The notes beneath the pieces are model-generated. The model saw only the letters and a list, made by a program, of their open reading frames with translations. It had not been told where the DNA came from and searched no databases. Positions 1-22,418 of a DNA stretch of 41,974 nt are shown here, one piece after another; position 1 is the stretch's first letter; each line of letters begins with the position of its first letter. The translations under genes were made by a program, and so were the position numbers. Source of the DNA: Paulinella micropora (taxonomy: Eukaryota > Cercozoa > Imbricatea > Euglyphida); the NCBI GenBank assembly GCA_009731375.1, contig BJOX01000061.1, positions 259,426 through 301,399 of the forward strand, written 5' to 3'.

Positions 1-185
1 CCACCAGTATTTTCATTGAACATACCGGTCCGTCTGGAAGTGTTGGAACTGCCCTTGCGGGGTCGTCATTAGAGCCTATCGTCAATCTTCGTACTCCCCT
101 CACGGGTGAGACGATGGAGGCGCATGTGCAGAAATGCATCAGCCATTGACAGAGAAGCACTATTATTATTATTATTACTATTAAA

Positions 186-229
<44 letters not shown>

Positions 230-284
230 CATCATTGTCATCATCGTCGTCGTCGTCGTCGTGGTGGTGATGGTGGTGGTGGAC

Positions 285-1328
285 CTTTTCGAGTGCGGTG
301 ACGGCGAATGCGAGAAGGCAGCAGCCCATCTGCAGGGCGCTGCGCAATGCAACCAGCCCCGCGTTGCCGCCCTGCACCACACCGCAGCTTATCCTTCTTC
401 CCGTGCATTAGCTTAGTTGAAAGCCATGATTAGGAGCTTTCTAATCACACTCAGGCTTTCTTCTACGTCAGCTCAAATCTGGGTTGCGAGTGCAAGAGAG
501 CCGCCCCAGGCCGGATTTTGCATGCTTGTTGGGGTGGCTTTCTCGCACCCGAAACCCAACATTTCGGGGTGTGGTGTAGCATAGGCCCCGCCCCACCCCG
601 CCCCACCCCCCTGTGCTTGTGCCTGTGTATGTATGTGTGCGTGTGTGTGTGTGTTTGTACGTCTTCTTCGCCCCCTGCGCGGTCGCTGACTCGAGACGGC
701 AGCTTGTGCAGCAACTTGTTCAAAAAGTCCACCAGCAACTGACTGTCAACATACACACACACACACACACACAAGCACACACACACACACACACACCGCA
801 GCCAGCGTGCGCACATCGCTTGCAGGCATCCATAGGAAGCACCACCAGCAGGCAGGGAATATGCGAACATGGTGTAGTGTTTTTCAGAGTGGGTATGTAT
901 GCATGTAGGTATGCATGTATGTGTGTATGTATGTATGTATGTATGTATGTATGTATGTGCGTGTATGTATGTATGTATGTATGTATGTATGTATGTATGT
1001 TTGTATGTTTGTATGTGTGTATGTATGTGTGTATGTATGTGTGTATGTATGTATGTGTCTGCATGTGTCTGCATGTGTCTGCATGTGTATGTATGTATGT
1101 ATGTATGTATGTATGTGTGTATGTGTATGTTTATGTTTATGTGTATATAAGATGTATGTATGTATGTATGTATGTATTATATATGTATGTATGTTATGTA
1201 TGTATGTATGTATGTATGTATGTATGTGTGGACCAGAGTTTGCTCTTGGCCTTTGGTTTCATTTCCACGATGGCACTGCCAGCACACACACACACACACA
1301 CACACAGAGCACAGCACAGCACAACACA

Positions 1329-1360
<32 letters not shown>

Positions 1361-1417
1361 GCACAACATACCCACTGTAGACAGAATGGGCCAATAACAT
1401 ACAAGGTGCACAGGAAG

Positions 1418-1481
<64 letters not shown>

Positions 1482-1830
1482 GACGCACGAGTAGATCGGG
1501 TCGAAGATGAGAGAGAGAGAGAGAGAGAGAGATGAGGGAGGGAGGGAGAGAGAGAGAGAGAGAGAGAGAGNNNNNNNNNNNNNNNNNNNNNNNNNNNNNN
1601 NNNNNNNNNNNNNNNNNNNNNNNNNNNNNNNNNNNNNNNNNNNNNNNNNNNNNNNNNNNNNNNNNNNNNNNNNNNNNNNNNNNNNNNNNNNNNNNNNNNN
1701 NNNNNNNNNNNNNNNNNNNNNNNNNNNNNNNNNNNNNNNNNNNNNNNNNNNNNNNNNNNNNNNNNNNNNNNNNNNNNNNNNNNNNNNNNNNNNNNNNNNN
1801 NAGAGAGAGAGAGAGAGAGAGAGACAGAGG

Positions 1831-1890
<60 letters not shown>

Positions 1891-1974
1891 GAGACCAGAC
1901 GCATGAGTAGAGGGGGTCAAAGATGAGTCCTTGTGCCATGAGCTCGGGGTCCTCTTCCAGCTGCTCATCCAGCG
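285..1974 (-). CDS. Unidentified host gene, three exons visible
   Basis: Three minus-strand exons are flanked by AG acceptors and GT donors and join in one open frame: 1974-1896, 742-661 and 371-285. The first encodes an acidic stretch (LDEQLEEDPELMAQG) followed by LIFDPLYSCV. The second is a leucine-rich segment beginning QLLVDFLNKLLHKLPSR and ending GGEED. The third is exactly 29 codons (GGNAGLVALRSALQMG...) and contains a hydrophobic stretch (CCLLAFAVTAL) that could span a membrane. Phases match (2 then 0), which supports one transcript. The introns are (GTAT)n, (AC)n and (GA)n repeats, and one contains a 231-base gap. Start and stop exons are not visible. I do not recognise the family. 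Partial copies of the first exon lie nearby and are listed separately. Confidence 0.5.
755..1475. repeat. Microsatellite block (AC)n, (GTAT)n, (GA)n
   Basis: Dinucleotide AC runs lie at about 755-800 and 1285-1365, a long (GTAT)n tract at about 890-1235, and (GA)n from about 1420. The long reading frames here (Cys/Met/Tyr/Val or Thr/His/Ile repeats) are only translations of repeats. I see no gene beyond the exon at 661-742. Confidence 0.95.
1480..1510 (-). repeat. Duplicate of an exon tail
   Basis: This minus-strand segment repeats the last part of exon 1896-1974 (LIFDPIYSCV against LIFDPLYSCV) together with its GT donor and the following (CT)n tract. It lies on the other side of the assembly gap at 1571-1801. 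Confidence 0.65.
1505..1895. repeat. (GA)n tract with assembly gap 1571-1801
   Basis: A purine-rich dinucleotide repeat is interrupted by 231 undetermined bases. It forms the pyrimidine-rich intron of the minus-strand gene. Confidence 0.9.
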
Positions 1975-2001
1975 CTGTGCCATCGCGTATATAGGTATGG
2001 C

Positions 2002-2002
<1 letters not shown>

Positions 2003-2075
<73 letters not shown>

Positions 2076-2099
2076 TTAGACAGATAGATAGATAGATAT

Positions 2100-2183
<84 letters not shown>

Positions 2184-2216
2184 GTAGATAGGTAGATAGG
2201 TAGATAGGTAGATAGG

Positions 2217-2274
<58 letters not shown>

Positions 2275-2381
2275 TGTTTGGTCTATCAGCTCTGCATATC
2301 CGAAGACATAGGCATCCATTCCACCCTCCGCCCATCGGCGACTGGGTAGCGGGCTTGAGATGGGCACGTAGCCCTGGAGAG

Positions 2382-2456
<75 letters not shown>

Positions 2457-2486
2457 CAGATAGATAGATAGATAGATAGATAGATG
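2003..2486. repeat. (GATA)n tracts around a retroposon-like unit
   Basis: Two GATA arrays, about 2003-2273 and 2384-2486, flank a roughly 100-bp non-repeat unit at 2271-2378 that recurs elsewhere in the window. Variant GGTA units occur near 2183-2217. Confidence 0.9.
2271..2378 (-). mobile_element. Retroposon-like family A, copy 3 (inverted)
   Basis: On the minus strand it reads ...CTCTGCATATCC reversed into GATAGACCAAACATATCTATC, as in the other copies. Its (ATCT)n tail appears as (GATA)n on the plus strand. Confidence 0.65.
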
Positions 2487-2618
2487 GCTCGGGCTCCTCC
2501 TCCAGCTGCTTGTCCAGCCCTGCAATGTACACCCGTGCCTTGCCAACCCTAAGGCACCACCCTAAGGCGCCTAACTTTTAATTGAGCTCGTGCTGCTCCT
2601 GCAGCGGATGGTCCAGCC
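2485..2618 (-). repeat. Two duplicates of an exon head
   Basis: Two minus-strand segments, about 2519-2485 and 2618-2583, resemble the start of exon 1974-1896. They read GLDKQLEEEPE and GLDHPLQEQHEL against ALDEQLEEDPEL. Each is preceded by an AG acceptor. They stop before the rest of the exon. Confidence 0.6.
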
Positions 2619-2645
2619 CTCCCCCAACGCACCATACAACACGCA

Positions 2646-2668
2646 CCCTAACCCTAACCCTAACTTCA
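2646..2668 (-). repeat. Short interstitial telomere-type repeat
   Basis: Three tandem CCCTAA units occur in otherwise unique sequence. This is too short to call a telomere. A two-unit version is at about 40094. Between 2620 and 2880 I see no gene. Confidence 0.5.
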
Positions 2669-2888
2669 ATTCAGCTCGCCAAGCCTGACCTGACCTAACT
2701 TCGTTTTAGGCTTTTGAGTGATTTACATAGAATGCTAATCCTAAGTCTTTTCTGTCTTTGTATTTGTTTAAAGTCTTGTTCAATATTGGTTGGTGTCATG
2801 GCTGTGTTTGAATCGGGTTGAAAGGCGTGGCAAGTATAATACTATCTTGTATGATCCATTATCTGTCTATTTGTTACATCTCTCCCTC

Positions 2889-2896
2889 CCTCCCTT

Positions 2897-2966
<70 letters not shown>

Positions 2967-2988
2967 ATCACACACACACACACACACT
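2889..2988. repeat. (CT)n followed by (CA)n
   Basis: A polypyrimidine CT run passes into a CA run. The neighbouring stretch, about 3000-3640, is ordinary-looking unique DNA with a short minus-strand open frame (3377-3607) that I do not recognise. I find no supported gene there. Confidence 0.85.
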
Positions 2989-3654
2989 GCCTCATGTTCA
3001 GTGAAGATGGATGAGAACAAATGACCATCAATTAGATCCATAAGCTGACGTTCCCCCAAGGATCCAACCTATTGCCAGGTGGGGAGGGAGGTTATCACAC
3101 TTGAGTCCAGCAAATACATAGAAATACCTCTATTTTGTTATGCACGTAGAAGCGATTGTCACTCGGAACATTCTGAGCAAATCATACAGGGTTTGAAACA
3201 TATCTCAAGACATAAATGAAGACACCTCGAGATCCTCGAGATGAGCCGGAATCCGGAAGTCCATCTTCAAGCTCGATGGACCAAATTGAGGTGCTGCGAA
3301 CACCCCTGCAACGAAACAAAAAAATAGATAGAGGGCAAAAGAATCTCGAAAGGGCACGATTCGATAAACTTCCCTGCTAAACTAAAGTTTTCGAGTTCAA
3401 CGACCACAATTTGTGATGGGCCTGATCCATCGGGATGGTATTAATTTTGCCATCAGCATCTTTTCCTACCCATGATCGTCCGAAGCTGCTCTGCGAGCTT
3501 GATTGGGCGTTCATGGAGTGCGGTCGCTGCTCCTTGTAAAGAGGTGCTTGTTGCACACCTTTCGCAAAGACAATTCTGCACTCATCCTGCATCAAAGTCA
3601 AGCGCAATCATCAAGAAAGGTATCTCTCCTATTTCTTTAGTGCTTACATGGATA

Positions 3655-5110
<1,456 letters not shown>

Positions 5111-5202
5111 TAGGCTAGGCTAGGCTATTAGAGGTAACTGTTTTTCTTATTAATCTCGTAAATAAACAAAAGTAATCACACGTAATACATACGTGCGCGC
5201 AG

Positions 5203-16576
<11,374 letters not shown>

Positions 16577-16590
16577 TAAAATTGATTTTG

Positions 16591-16627
<37 letters not shown>

Positions 16628-16999
16628 AGGGGAACCCGATTGTGATTTGGTTCGTCAACATATTACCGGTAGTATTACTGGTGATATATTAATAAATGTT
16701 AATACAATAATATTATTAAGTAATTTTATATATAACAATATTTACCAGTATTACCGTAATAAATACTAGTACTTATTATTAATAAGTAATGTTGTGACGA
16801 TATAGACTTATCAGACTGAGCATTTTAACGACCTGCCAAAATTATTACCGTTGACTTTTCACTCTTTTTTCACCGGCCCGTTAGATTCTCCTCTGCATCA
16901 CTCACCCCCGACCCTCGCAACCAGCGTGAAACCAACACTGTGGCTGAGAATCCCATGCCACGTTGTAATGTACTATTAATAACCGTTACTCCACCTAGT
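16577..16999. other. Host flank left of the virus
   Basis: A T run (about 16590-16621) is followed by AT-rich unique sequence with several TACCGGTA-type and TTATTAATAA-type short palindromes. No gene is seen. It may be part of the retrotransposon leader or LTR that continues at 38228. Confidence 0.4.
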
Positions 17000-17005
17000 C
17001 AATTT
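17000..17005. repeat. Target site duplication, left (CAATTT)
   Basis: CAATTT immediately precedes the AGTAGTAT left terminus and is repeated right after the right terminus at 38222-38227. Six bases is the length typical of Polinton integration. Confidence 0.85.
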
Positions 17006-17297
17006 AGTAGTATTAATATAATATGAATTTTTAATACCATTTTTCGTGCCTCAAAATGGCTATTACAAATTTCATCGTTGCTTAGTATTCATTTCCCGCA
17101 AATCAATACTAAGCAACAAAACAGAAAAATAAAAAAGCAAAATTTTTGATAAATACAAGAAAGCACAATAAAGAAATATTTCCTCTTCATTTCGCTTTTA
17201 AATAAAAACAAGAAAAAGTTTTAAATTTTTTTTTTAGGTTTTTTAATAAATACAAAGAAACAAAAACAGACAAATAGCCTTCTACAGCACACTTAGA
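17006..17297 (+). repeat. Left terminal inverted repeat
   Basis: Matches the reverse complement of 37921-38221 with scattered substitutions and 1-3 bp indels. Shared strings include TTTTCGTGCCTCAAAATGGC and TTGCTTAGTATTCATTTCCC. Similarity fades after about 17297. Confidence 0.92.
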
Positions 17298-17352
17298 GCC
17301 TTGAAAAATGTATGTATCTTAAAAGAAAATTTTTGCCCGTCTTATATACATT

Positions 17353-17586
17353 ATGGATGCTAGCAAACAGAAGAGAGCAGAATATGTGAAGGAAAGAAGG
17401 AAAGAGAAATATAAATGTATATGCGGAAAGGTAATAGGGATATACGGAAAATATCAACACGAAAAATCAGACTTTCATAGAGACCATTTCGCAGAGAAAG
17501 AAGAGGTTATGATAGGAGGACATAAAGTTATTCGTATAACTCGTAGAAACGACTGCATAGAAAGATATTTTAAAAATAAAATGTAA
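17353..17586 (+). CDS. Small CxC...H...H zinc-type protein
   Basis: 77 residues, intact. A basic N-terminus (KQKRAEYVKERRKEKYK) leads into CICGK, then H (YQHEKSDFHRDHF) spaced like a small zinc-binding module of pattern C-x-C-x12-H-x5-H. The same arrangement (CECG...H...H) forms the tail of the endonuclease remnant at 28200-28890, so this may be a stand-alone version. The ATG is preceded by TTATATACATT, fitting the start-proximal TATA pattern of this element. Function is unknown; nucleic-acid binding is inferred. Confidence 0.6.
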   Translation: MDASKQKRAEYVKERRKEKYKCICGKVIGIYGKYQHEKSDFHRDHFAEKEEVMIGGHKVIRITRRNDCIERYFKNKM

Positions 17587-17896
17587 AACCATTTAAAAAA
17601 ATAAATATTATTACTTATATATAATATGTCTTCTATAATGATACAAGCGGACAAGATAGAAGGATTAAGAAATACACAAAAAGAGAAGTGCTTCAACGAT
17701 ATAGTAAGGCTTTTAAGTTTTGGATAGAACAAAAGAACAAAATATTAGAAGAACCTTCAACTACACTGAATATACATAAATGGCAAATTTGTGAAGAAGC
17801 AATCGCACAACTTAAATTACGGGCTATGATATTATTGAATAAAAATAAAATGTAAAACCATTAAAAAAAATAAATATTATTACTTATAATATAGAT
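17576..17896 (+). repeat. Duplicated gene-boundary segment
   Basis: The strings at 17576-17627 and 17843-17899 are near-identical: AATAAAATGTAAAACCATT, then an A run, AATAAATATTATTACTTAT and ATAATAT/ATAGATATG. Each copy spans the stop codon of one gene (codons NKM-stop or KNKM-stop), the spacer and the start region of the next. Confidence 0.8.
17625..17854 (+). pseudogene. Small basic protein, frameshifted
   Basis: An ATG preceded by TTATATATAAT opens a frame of 33 codons (MSSIMIQADKIEG...). A second frame then carries the more protein-like KYTKREVLQRYSKAFKFW and runs to a stop after NKNKM at about 17854. One base shift near 17670-17690 would connect them. I do not recognise the family. The last codons and the following intergenic bases duplicate those of the preceding gene. 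Confidence 0.4.
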
Positions 17897-18040
17897 ATGG
17901 GAAGACACAAGAAATATCTCACACCAGAGGATAAACGAAAGGCTAACAATGAAAAAGCAACTGCTTATTATTATAAGCACCGCGAAGAAGTAAATATAAG
18001 AAGAAAGGAGAAACTGAAAGAACGAAAACAGGAAACTTAA
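17897..18040 (+). CDS. 47-residue basic protein
   Basis: Reads MGRHKKYLTPEDKRKANNEK and continues with an ATAYYYKHRE segment and a Lys/Arg-rich tail ending KQET. The form (GRxKKYxTPE... then Tyr-rich basic helix) is a small, probably DNA-binding type seen in eukaryotic and viral genomes. The start is supported by TATAATATAG directly upstream. The spacer from 18041 to 18213 shows no gene. Confidence 0.55.
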   Translation: MGRHKKYLTPEDKRKANNEKATAYYYKHREEVNIRRKEKLKERKQET

Positions 18041-18213
18041 AGAGTATGAAGAAATGAAAGCAAGAGAGAAATCCTAAAGGTTGAAAATACTTTTTTCCAC
18101 GAATGTAAAATAATTTCCATTTAAAAGTAAGATTTTATATATATATATAATATCGGTAAAACAATTTAATTTATTTTATTATTTTTATATCCACACTAAT
18201 ATAAAAGTAAAAT

Positions 18214-21200
18214 ATGCCTCCACCATTACCAACAACATCAAGACCAAACAAAAATATGATTGACTTGTTGAAGGCTAAGGCTAGAAATAAGATTAAACCT
18301 ACTGATTTATTACTAAGCAAACAGAAACTCAAAAAGACTAAAACTAGAGAGAGCAAGAGGGAATTCAAAGTAGTAGAGTTAAAATCTAGACGAGACAATA
18401 GATTAAACTCTCTTACATACGAGAAGCAAGGATTAGACATAAATTTTTATGATACTGATACATCAGAGCGAGAGGTTCTACTTCCTATATTATTGAATGC
18501 TAAAAGAAATGGGATGACTGGAAATGCCAATGTTCATATTACTATTACCTACATAACAGACCACGAAGAATTAAATAGATATTATAAAAGAAAACATTTA
18601 ATTCTTTTCAAATAAAAAACTATGATGATTTTATTGAAATGTTGAATGAGTTCAACATAAGCAATATTGAAGCATCCGGATTAGGTTATGACCGGATTAT
18701 TGAATATGCTAAGGTAGTAGTAGTTCAAGAAAACGGAAGCGGGTGCTACGAAGGAAAAAACAAATGTAAAAAAACAATAATGGAAGAAAGTATATTAATA
18801 TCTCCTGCTAGCAAAAATAATAATTGCTTATTCTTCCTTTGTAAAGACATTCTTAATATGCCACTCATTAACAGAAAAAGATGTAATGATATTAGAGAAC
18901 AAATCAATCTTTCTAATGATTGCCCAATCCCATTTTCTACAGCAGTAAAAATCCTTAATGCTTTGATAAAGGAAGGGAAGACATACGAAATTACAAATTC
19001 CCTAACGAAAGAGACAATAAGCACGAACGAAATAGGTGAAGAAGCGGATATTATGATTTACTTAGAGAATAATCACTATTTCGAATTAATTAGAAGATGT
19101 AAAAAGAAATGCGAAAAATGCTTAACTAAGTATTTTACTAAGCATACGTGTAATCCAAAAGTTATTAATTATGCTAATAGAGAAATATTAAAGAATGGAA
19201 AGAGACATTTAATAACGAAGTCTCACAAAGAAAAATATAATAACAAAGATGAAATCCTTCATTACGACTTAGAAACTTGGAGAAACAAAATGATTTCCGA
19301 AGGCTTTGATATTCACGATTGTTATATAGTTGGATATACTCAGGGAACGGAAGGATTTAAATATTACGCAGGCATATATTGTATTTCTAAATTTCTTGAT
19401 TTACTCTTAGATACAGGAAGAAAGTTAGCATTAGAATGGGCTAACAAACAACCACATAATCCAGTCAAGAAAGTAGCAGGAGTAAGAAAGAAAAAGAAGA
19501 AAGATGAAGAAGCACCGATTTATATGTGAATGGGTTTAACGGGGCGAACTTCGACCACTACTTTATTAAACAGGAATTAATAAGAAGAGGTATTAAACCA
19601 AAATCACACATGATTAATAATTGGTCAATAATCTCTTTACAATTTGAAAATATTAAAATGTGGGATATGTGTAAGCATACTCAGGGGACATTAAAAGAAA
19701 ACTTAGAAAATATGAAATGTAAAACTCTTAAAGGAGATTTCGACCATGACAAGGCATCTACTTGGGAAACAATGAGTGAAGAATTAAGAAATAAGTGTCT
19801 TGAATATTTGAAGTGTGATGTTATGGGGTTAAAAGAGTTATATGACAAAATAAACACAGAGATATTTGAAAAGCACTCGGTGAATTTAACTTCATATATT
19901 TCAACTTCAACCCTCGCCTTCAGTATCTGGAAGAAAATGATTGATGGTAAGCATGATGTAAGACTTCCAACTATTGAACAAGAGAAGGCATTTAGAAAGG
20001 CAGTTATCGGAGCAAGAACATATCCAAGCAAAAAAAGATTTGTTTCAAAACAATACAAGGACTACTTAGCAGGGAAAATCACATTTGATGAATTAACCGA
20101 TTATTTAGTTGATGCGGATGTCGTATCTTTATACCAAACAGCGATGCTTAATTTATTTATGGTTGGAGAAAATAAGCAGGCTATCGCACCATTTGATTAT
20201 AATAATCTTCCTATCGGTATTTACAATGTTGATTATATCTCGCCAAAAGACATATCACATTCAAGAATGGGACAAAGAAAGAAAATGCGTTCATTAAAGT
20301 GGAATTTAACTGATATGAAAGACCAATGGCTTACGAGTGTTGATATTGAAGATATGATTAAGGAAGGATACGATATAACAATTCATAAAGGATAATATAC
20401 AGAGGAGGCAGAACCAGTATTCAAAGAATATATATTAAAAATGTTTAAGGCAAAAGAGAATAGCGAAAAAGGCACACCGCAATATTTATTAGCCAAACTA
20501 TTTATGAATTCGTTATACGGAAAGATGATACAACGACCTATCCCAACAGAAGCGGAATACAATAAATCAAATGAGGAGTATTGGAAATTTTGGACTAAAA
20601 ATTATACATCTGATGTGGTTGAATTCAAAGATAAAGATGGAAACAAACTATGGCATGTATCCGGAATTCCTAGAAAGGAAGAAATAATTGAAGGTAGCAT
20701 AACTAAACCTTCTCACTACGGGGCTTTCATTCTAGCATATAGCAGGCGAATTATGTATAACTACATAAAAGAGGCTAATCCAAGTAAAGACATAGAGGCT
20801 GACTTCTATTACACCGATACCGATAGTTTAGTGTTGCATGTTATGTTCGCTAAACTAATCAAAAGACTTGGCGATAAATCTCTTGGAGGAATAACGGATG
20901 ACTTAGGAGATTGTTGTAAGATAATAAGAGGAATATGTATCGCTCCAAATTGTATATGTTAGAATTTACAACGAATGAAGCCTTTCTCCCTTACCTGACT
21001 AAGAATGACTTGAAACATAAAGACAAAGGAGTTCATATAATTGAATGCTACGAAAATGAAGGAGTAAAAAAGAGATACTACCATCTAAGAGGTAAGGGGT
21101 TGAATTGAAAAGGGCTAAATCCAGAAGTATATGAAAAGATGGATTTAGGTGAAAGCATTGAAAATGTTAGAGATTTTCAAATGAAGAAAATTCACTTATC

Positions 21201-21348
21201 ACGAAATAGCAAACAGCAAAACATTAACCATTTCAGCATAGTTCATACTACAAACATAAAAAAGAAAGTTAATGAGAATAAATGGTGTGGTCGTGAGTTT
21301 ATTAACAAAAATGATAGTATCCCTTACGGATATCAAATAAGATCTTAA
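18214..21348 (+). pseudogene. polB: B-family (protein-primed type) DNA polymerase, broken
   Basis: Replicative polymerase of the element. N-terminal part 18214-18615 is basic. Exonuclease motif I is YDLETW (about 19263), motif II is GANFDHYFI (about 19541), and a YxxxD exo III site lies in CLEYLKCDVMG. Polymerase motif A is DADVVSLYQ (about 20112), motif B is KLFMNSLYGK (about 20495), and motif C is YTDTDS (about 20809). Lesions are frameshifts near 18605-18620, 19525 and 20947, an in-frame TAA at 20393 and an in-frame TGA at 21106. The C-terminus continues to the stop at 21348. Total length of about 1,040 codons fits Polinton polymerases. Motif A has Gln where most family members have Pro after LY. 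As read it cannot make full-length enzyme. Confidence 0.9.
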
Positions 21349-21412
21349 ACAATTAAACAATTAAATAATTAATTTTTTCCATAATTTTTTTTACCAGTCT
21401 ATATATATACCA

Positions 21413-21695
21413 ATGACCACCCTCACTAGACTATGTGAAAAATTTGGAAAACTTTTAATTGAGAAGAATAAGGAATTCTTTTCAGTAAAAAATGTTCAAC
21501 AGATAATGGATGAGGAAAGGCAATTGAAAAAAGTAGAGAAGGAAAGCCAACCGATGTTTTTCCGTTTGGTAAATACAAAGGAAAAAAATTCAAGATGTTG
21601 TTACCATTGATAAGCCATATCTTGAATGGGTTATGAAACAGCCTTGGTTTGATAAATTTACAGACATTAAAAGTGAAGTAAAAAAATATATTTGA
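21413..21695 (+). pseudogene. ExoX C-terminal-like small protein, frameshifted
   Basis: The first frame (MTTLTRLCEKFGKLLIEKNK...) runs to 21610. The conserved part lies in the next frame: FGKYKGKK, then DKPYLEWVMKQPWFDKF, ending at the TGA at 21695. The FGKYKG...YLxW...W pattern is that of the short domain found at the C-terminus of ExoX-type nucleases and as stand-alone proteins in large DNA viruses. The shift is near 21560-21595, close to an A run. TCTATATATATACCA precedes the ATG. Confidence 0.6.
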
Positions 21696-21864
21696 TATTT
21701 TGTTCTGACTTCGTCATCACAAAACATCGTTTGCCAATTTATTTATTTTTTCTTTAAATTTTTTTCCGATGTTTTAGAATATAAACGAAGTGTTATAGCA
21801 AAATTCGCGAGCGAATTTTTTGTAAGCGAGAGTGCGGAGCACGAAGCGCAATTCTAAAATATCA
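21694..21864 (+). promoter_or_regulatory. Gene-boundary module M1
   Basis: Lies between the ExoX-like gene and the 142-residue gene. In order: GATATTTT, hairpin TGAC-TTC-GTCA (21706-21716), AAAACATCG (21721), CGATGTTTT (21768), hairpin AAAATTCGC-GA-GCGAATTTT (21800-21819), GTGC-GGA-GCAC (21832-21842), then GAAGCGCAATTCTAAAATATC directly before the ATG. Its reverse complement aligns with 31177-31320. Confidence 0.75.
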
Positions 21865-22293
21865 ATGACTGACCTGAACACCAAACAAGACTACTTAAAT
21901 GAAATTGAAAAATGGAACCTTGACAGAGAAATAAAAAAGCCAACAATTAAATGGACTAAGCCCGACATTGTTTCTTTCTATGATCAATACAAGCCAAGGG
22001 ACGACAACGTGAAAGTAGTTATTCCATTGGAGACCATAACGGACAACTCCAACGTAGTTGAAGATGCGACCTTCGGTCAGCAAGACGAAAGCACACCTTT
22101 TAAGACAACTGATTTAAAAGAGACTGGAATTACCGAAATAAAGGCGAATGTAGGTGAAGAAATAGCGAATGCTACATCCGTAAGTGATACGGCGACTGCT
22201 ACAGACGAAGTATGTATAGAAGAAGGATGTATATTAAGGAAAGCGAGCGATGTTATTCGGGTTGTAAAAGAAAGATACCAAAAAATGAAGTAA
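21865..22293 (+). CDS. Hypothetical acidic 142-residue protein
   Basis: Intact frame MTDLNTKQDYLNEIEKWNLD..., with SFYDQYKPRDDN in the middle and ending VIRVVKERYQKMK. I chose the ATG at 21865 because it follows the ATTCTAAAATATCA promoter motif shared with two other genes. No membrane segment or known domain is seen. It is the last plus-strand gene of the left block and converges on the surface-protein gene. Its middle is Thr/Ala/Asp-rich and probably flexible. Function unknown. Confidence 0.6.
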   Translation: MTDLNTKQDYLNEIEKWNLDREIKKPTIKWTKPDIVSFYDQYKPRDDNVKVVIPLETITDNSNVVEDATFGQQDESTPFKTTDLKETGITEIKANVGEEIANATSVSDTATATDEVCIEEGCILRKASDVIRVVKERYQKMK

Positions 22294-22312
22294 AGTAAGT
22301 CAAATCATTCGT

Positions 22313-22418
22313 TTGATATTTTATTCACCCCCTACGCAGTTTCCTAAAACATCTTTTTTTCTTTTTTTTCACTTTACATTTCACGATGTTTGTTGAAGAC
22401 GTAGTCTGAAACAAATAT
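22313..22418. terminator. Gene-boundary module M2 between convergent genes
   Basis: Contains GATATTTTATTC, TAAAACATC, CACGATGTTT, the hairpin AGAC-GTA-GTCT (22397-22407) and AAATATC. The order is the same as in modules M1, M3 and M4, but both ends face gene 3' ends, so here it probably works only as a terminator. Confidence 0.6.

Noticed and set aside
463-1510. Long open frames rich in Tyr/Val/Cys/Met or Thr/His/Ile
   Set aside because: They are translations of (GTAT)n, (ACAT)n and (AC)n in several frames at once; only short AG/GT-bounded segments look coding.
2646-2668. Telomere
   Set aside because: Only three CCCTAA units, with unique and coding-like sequence on both sides.
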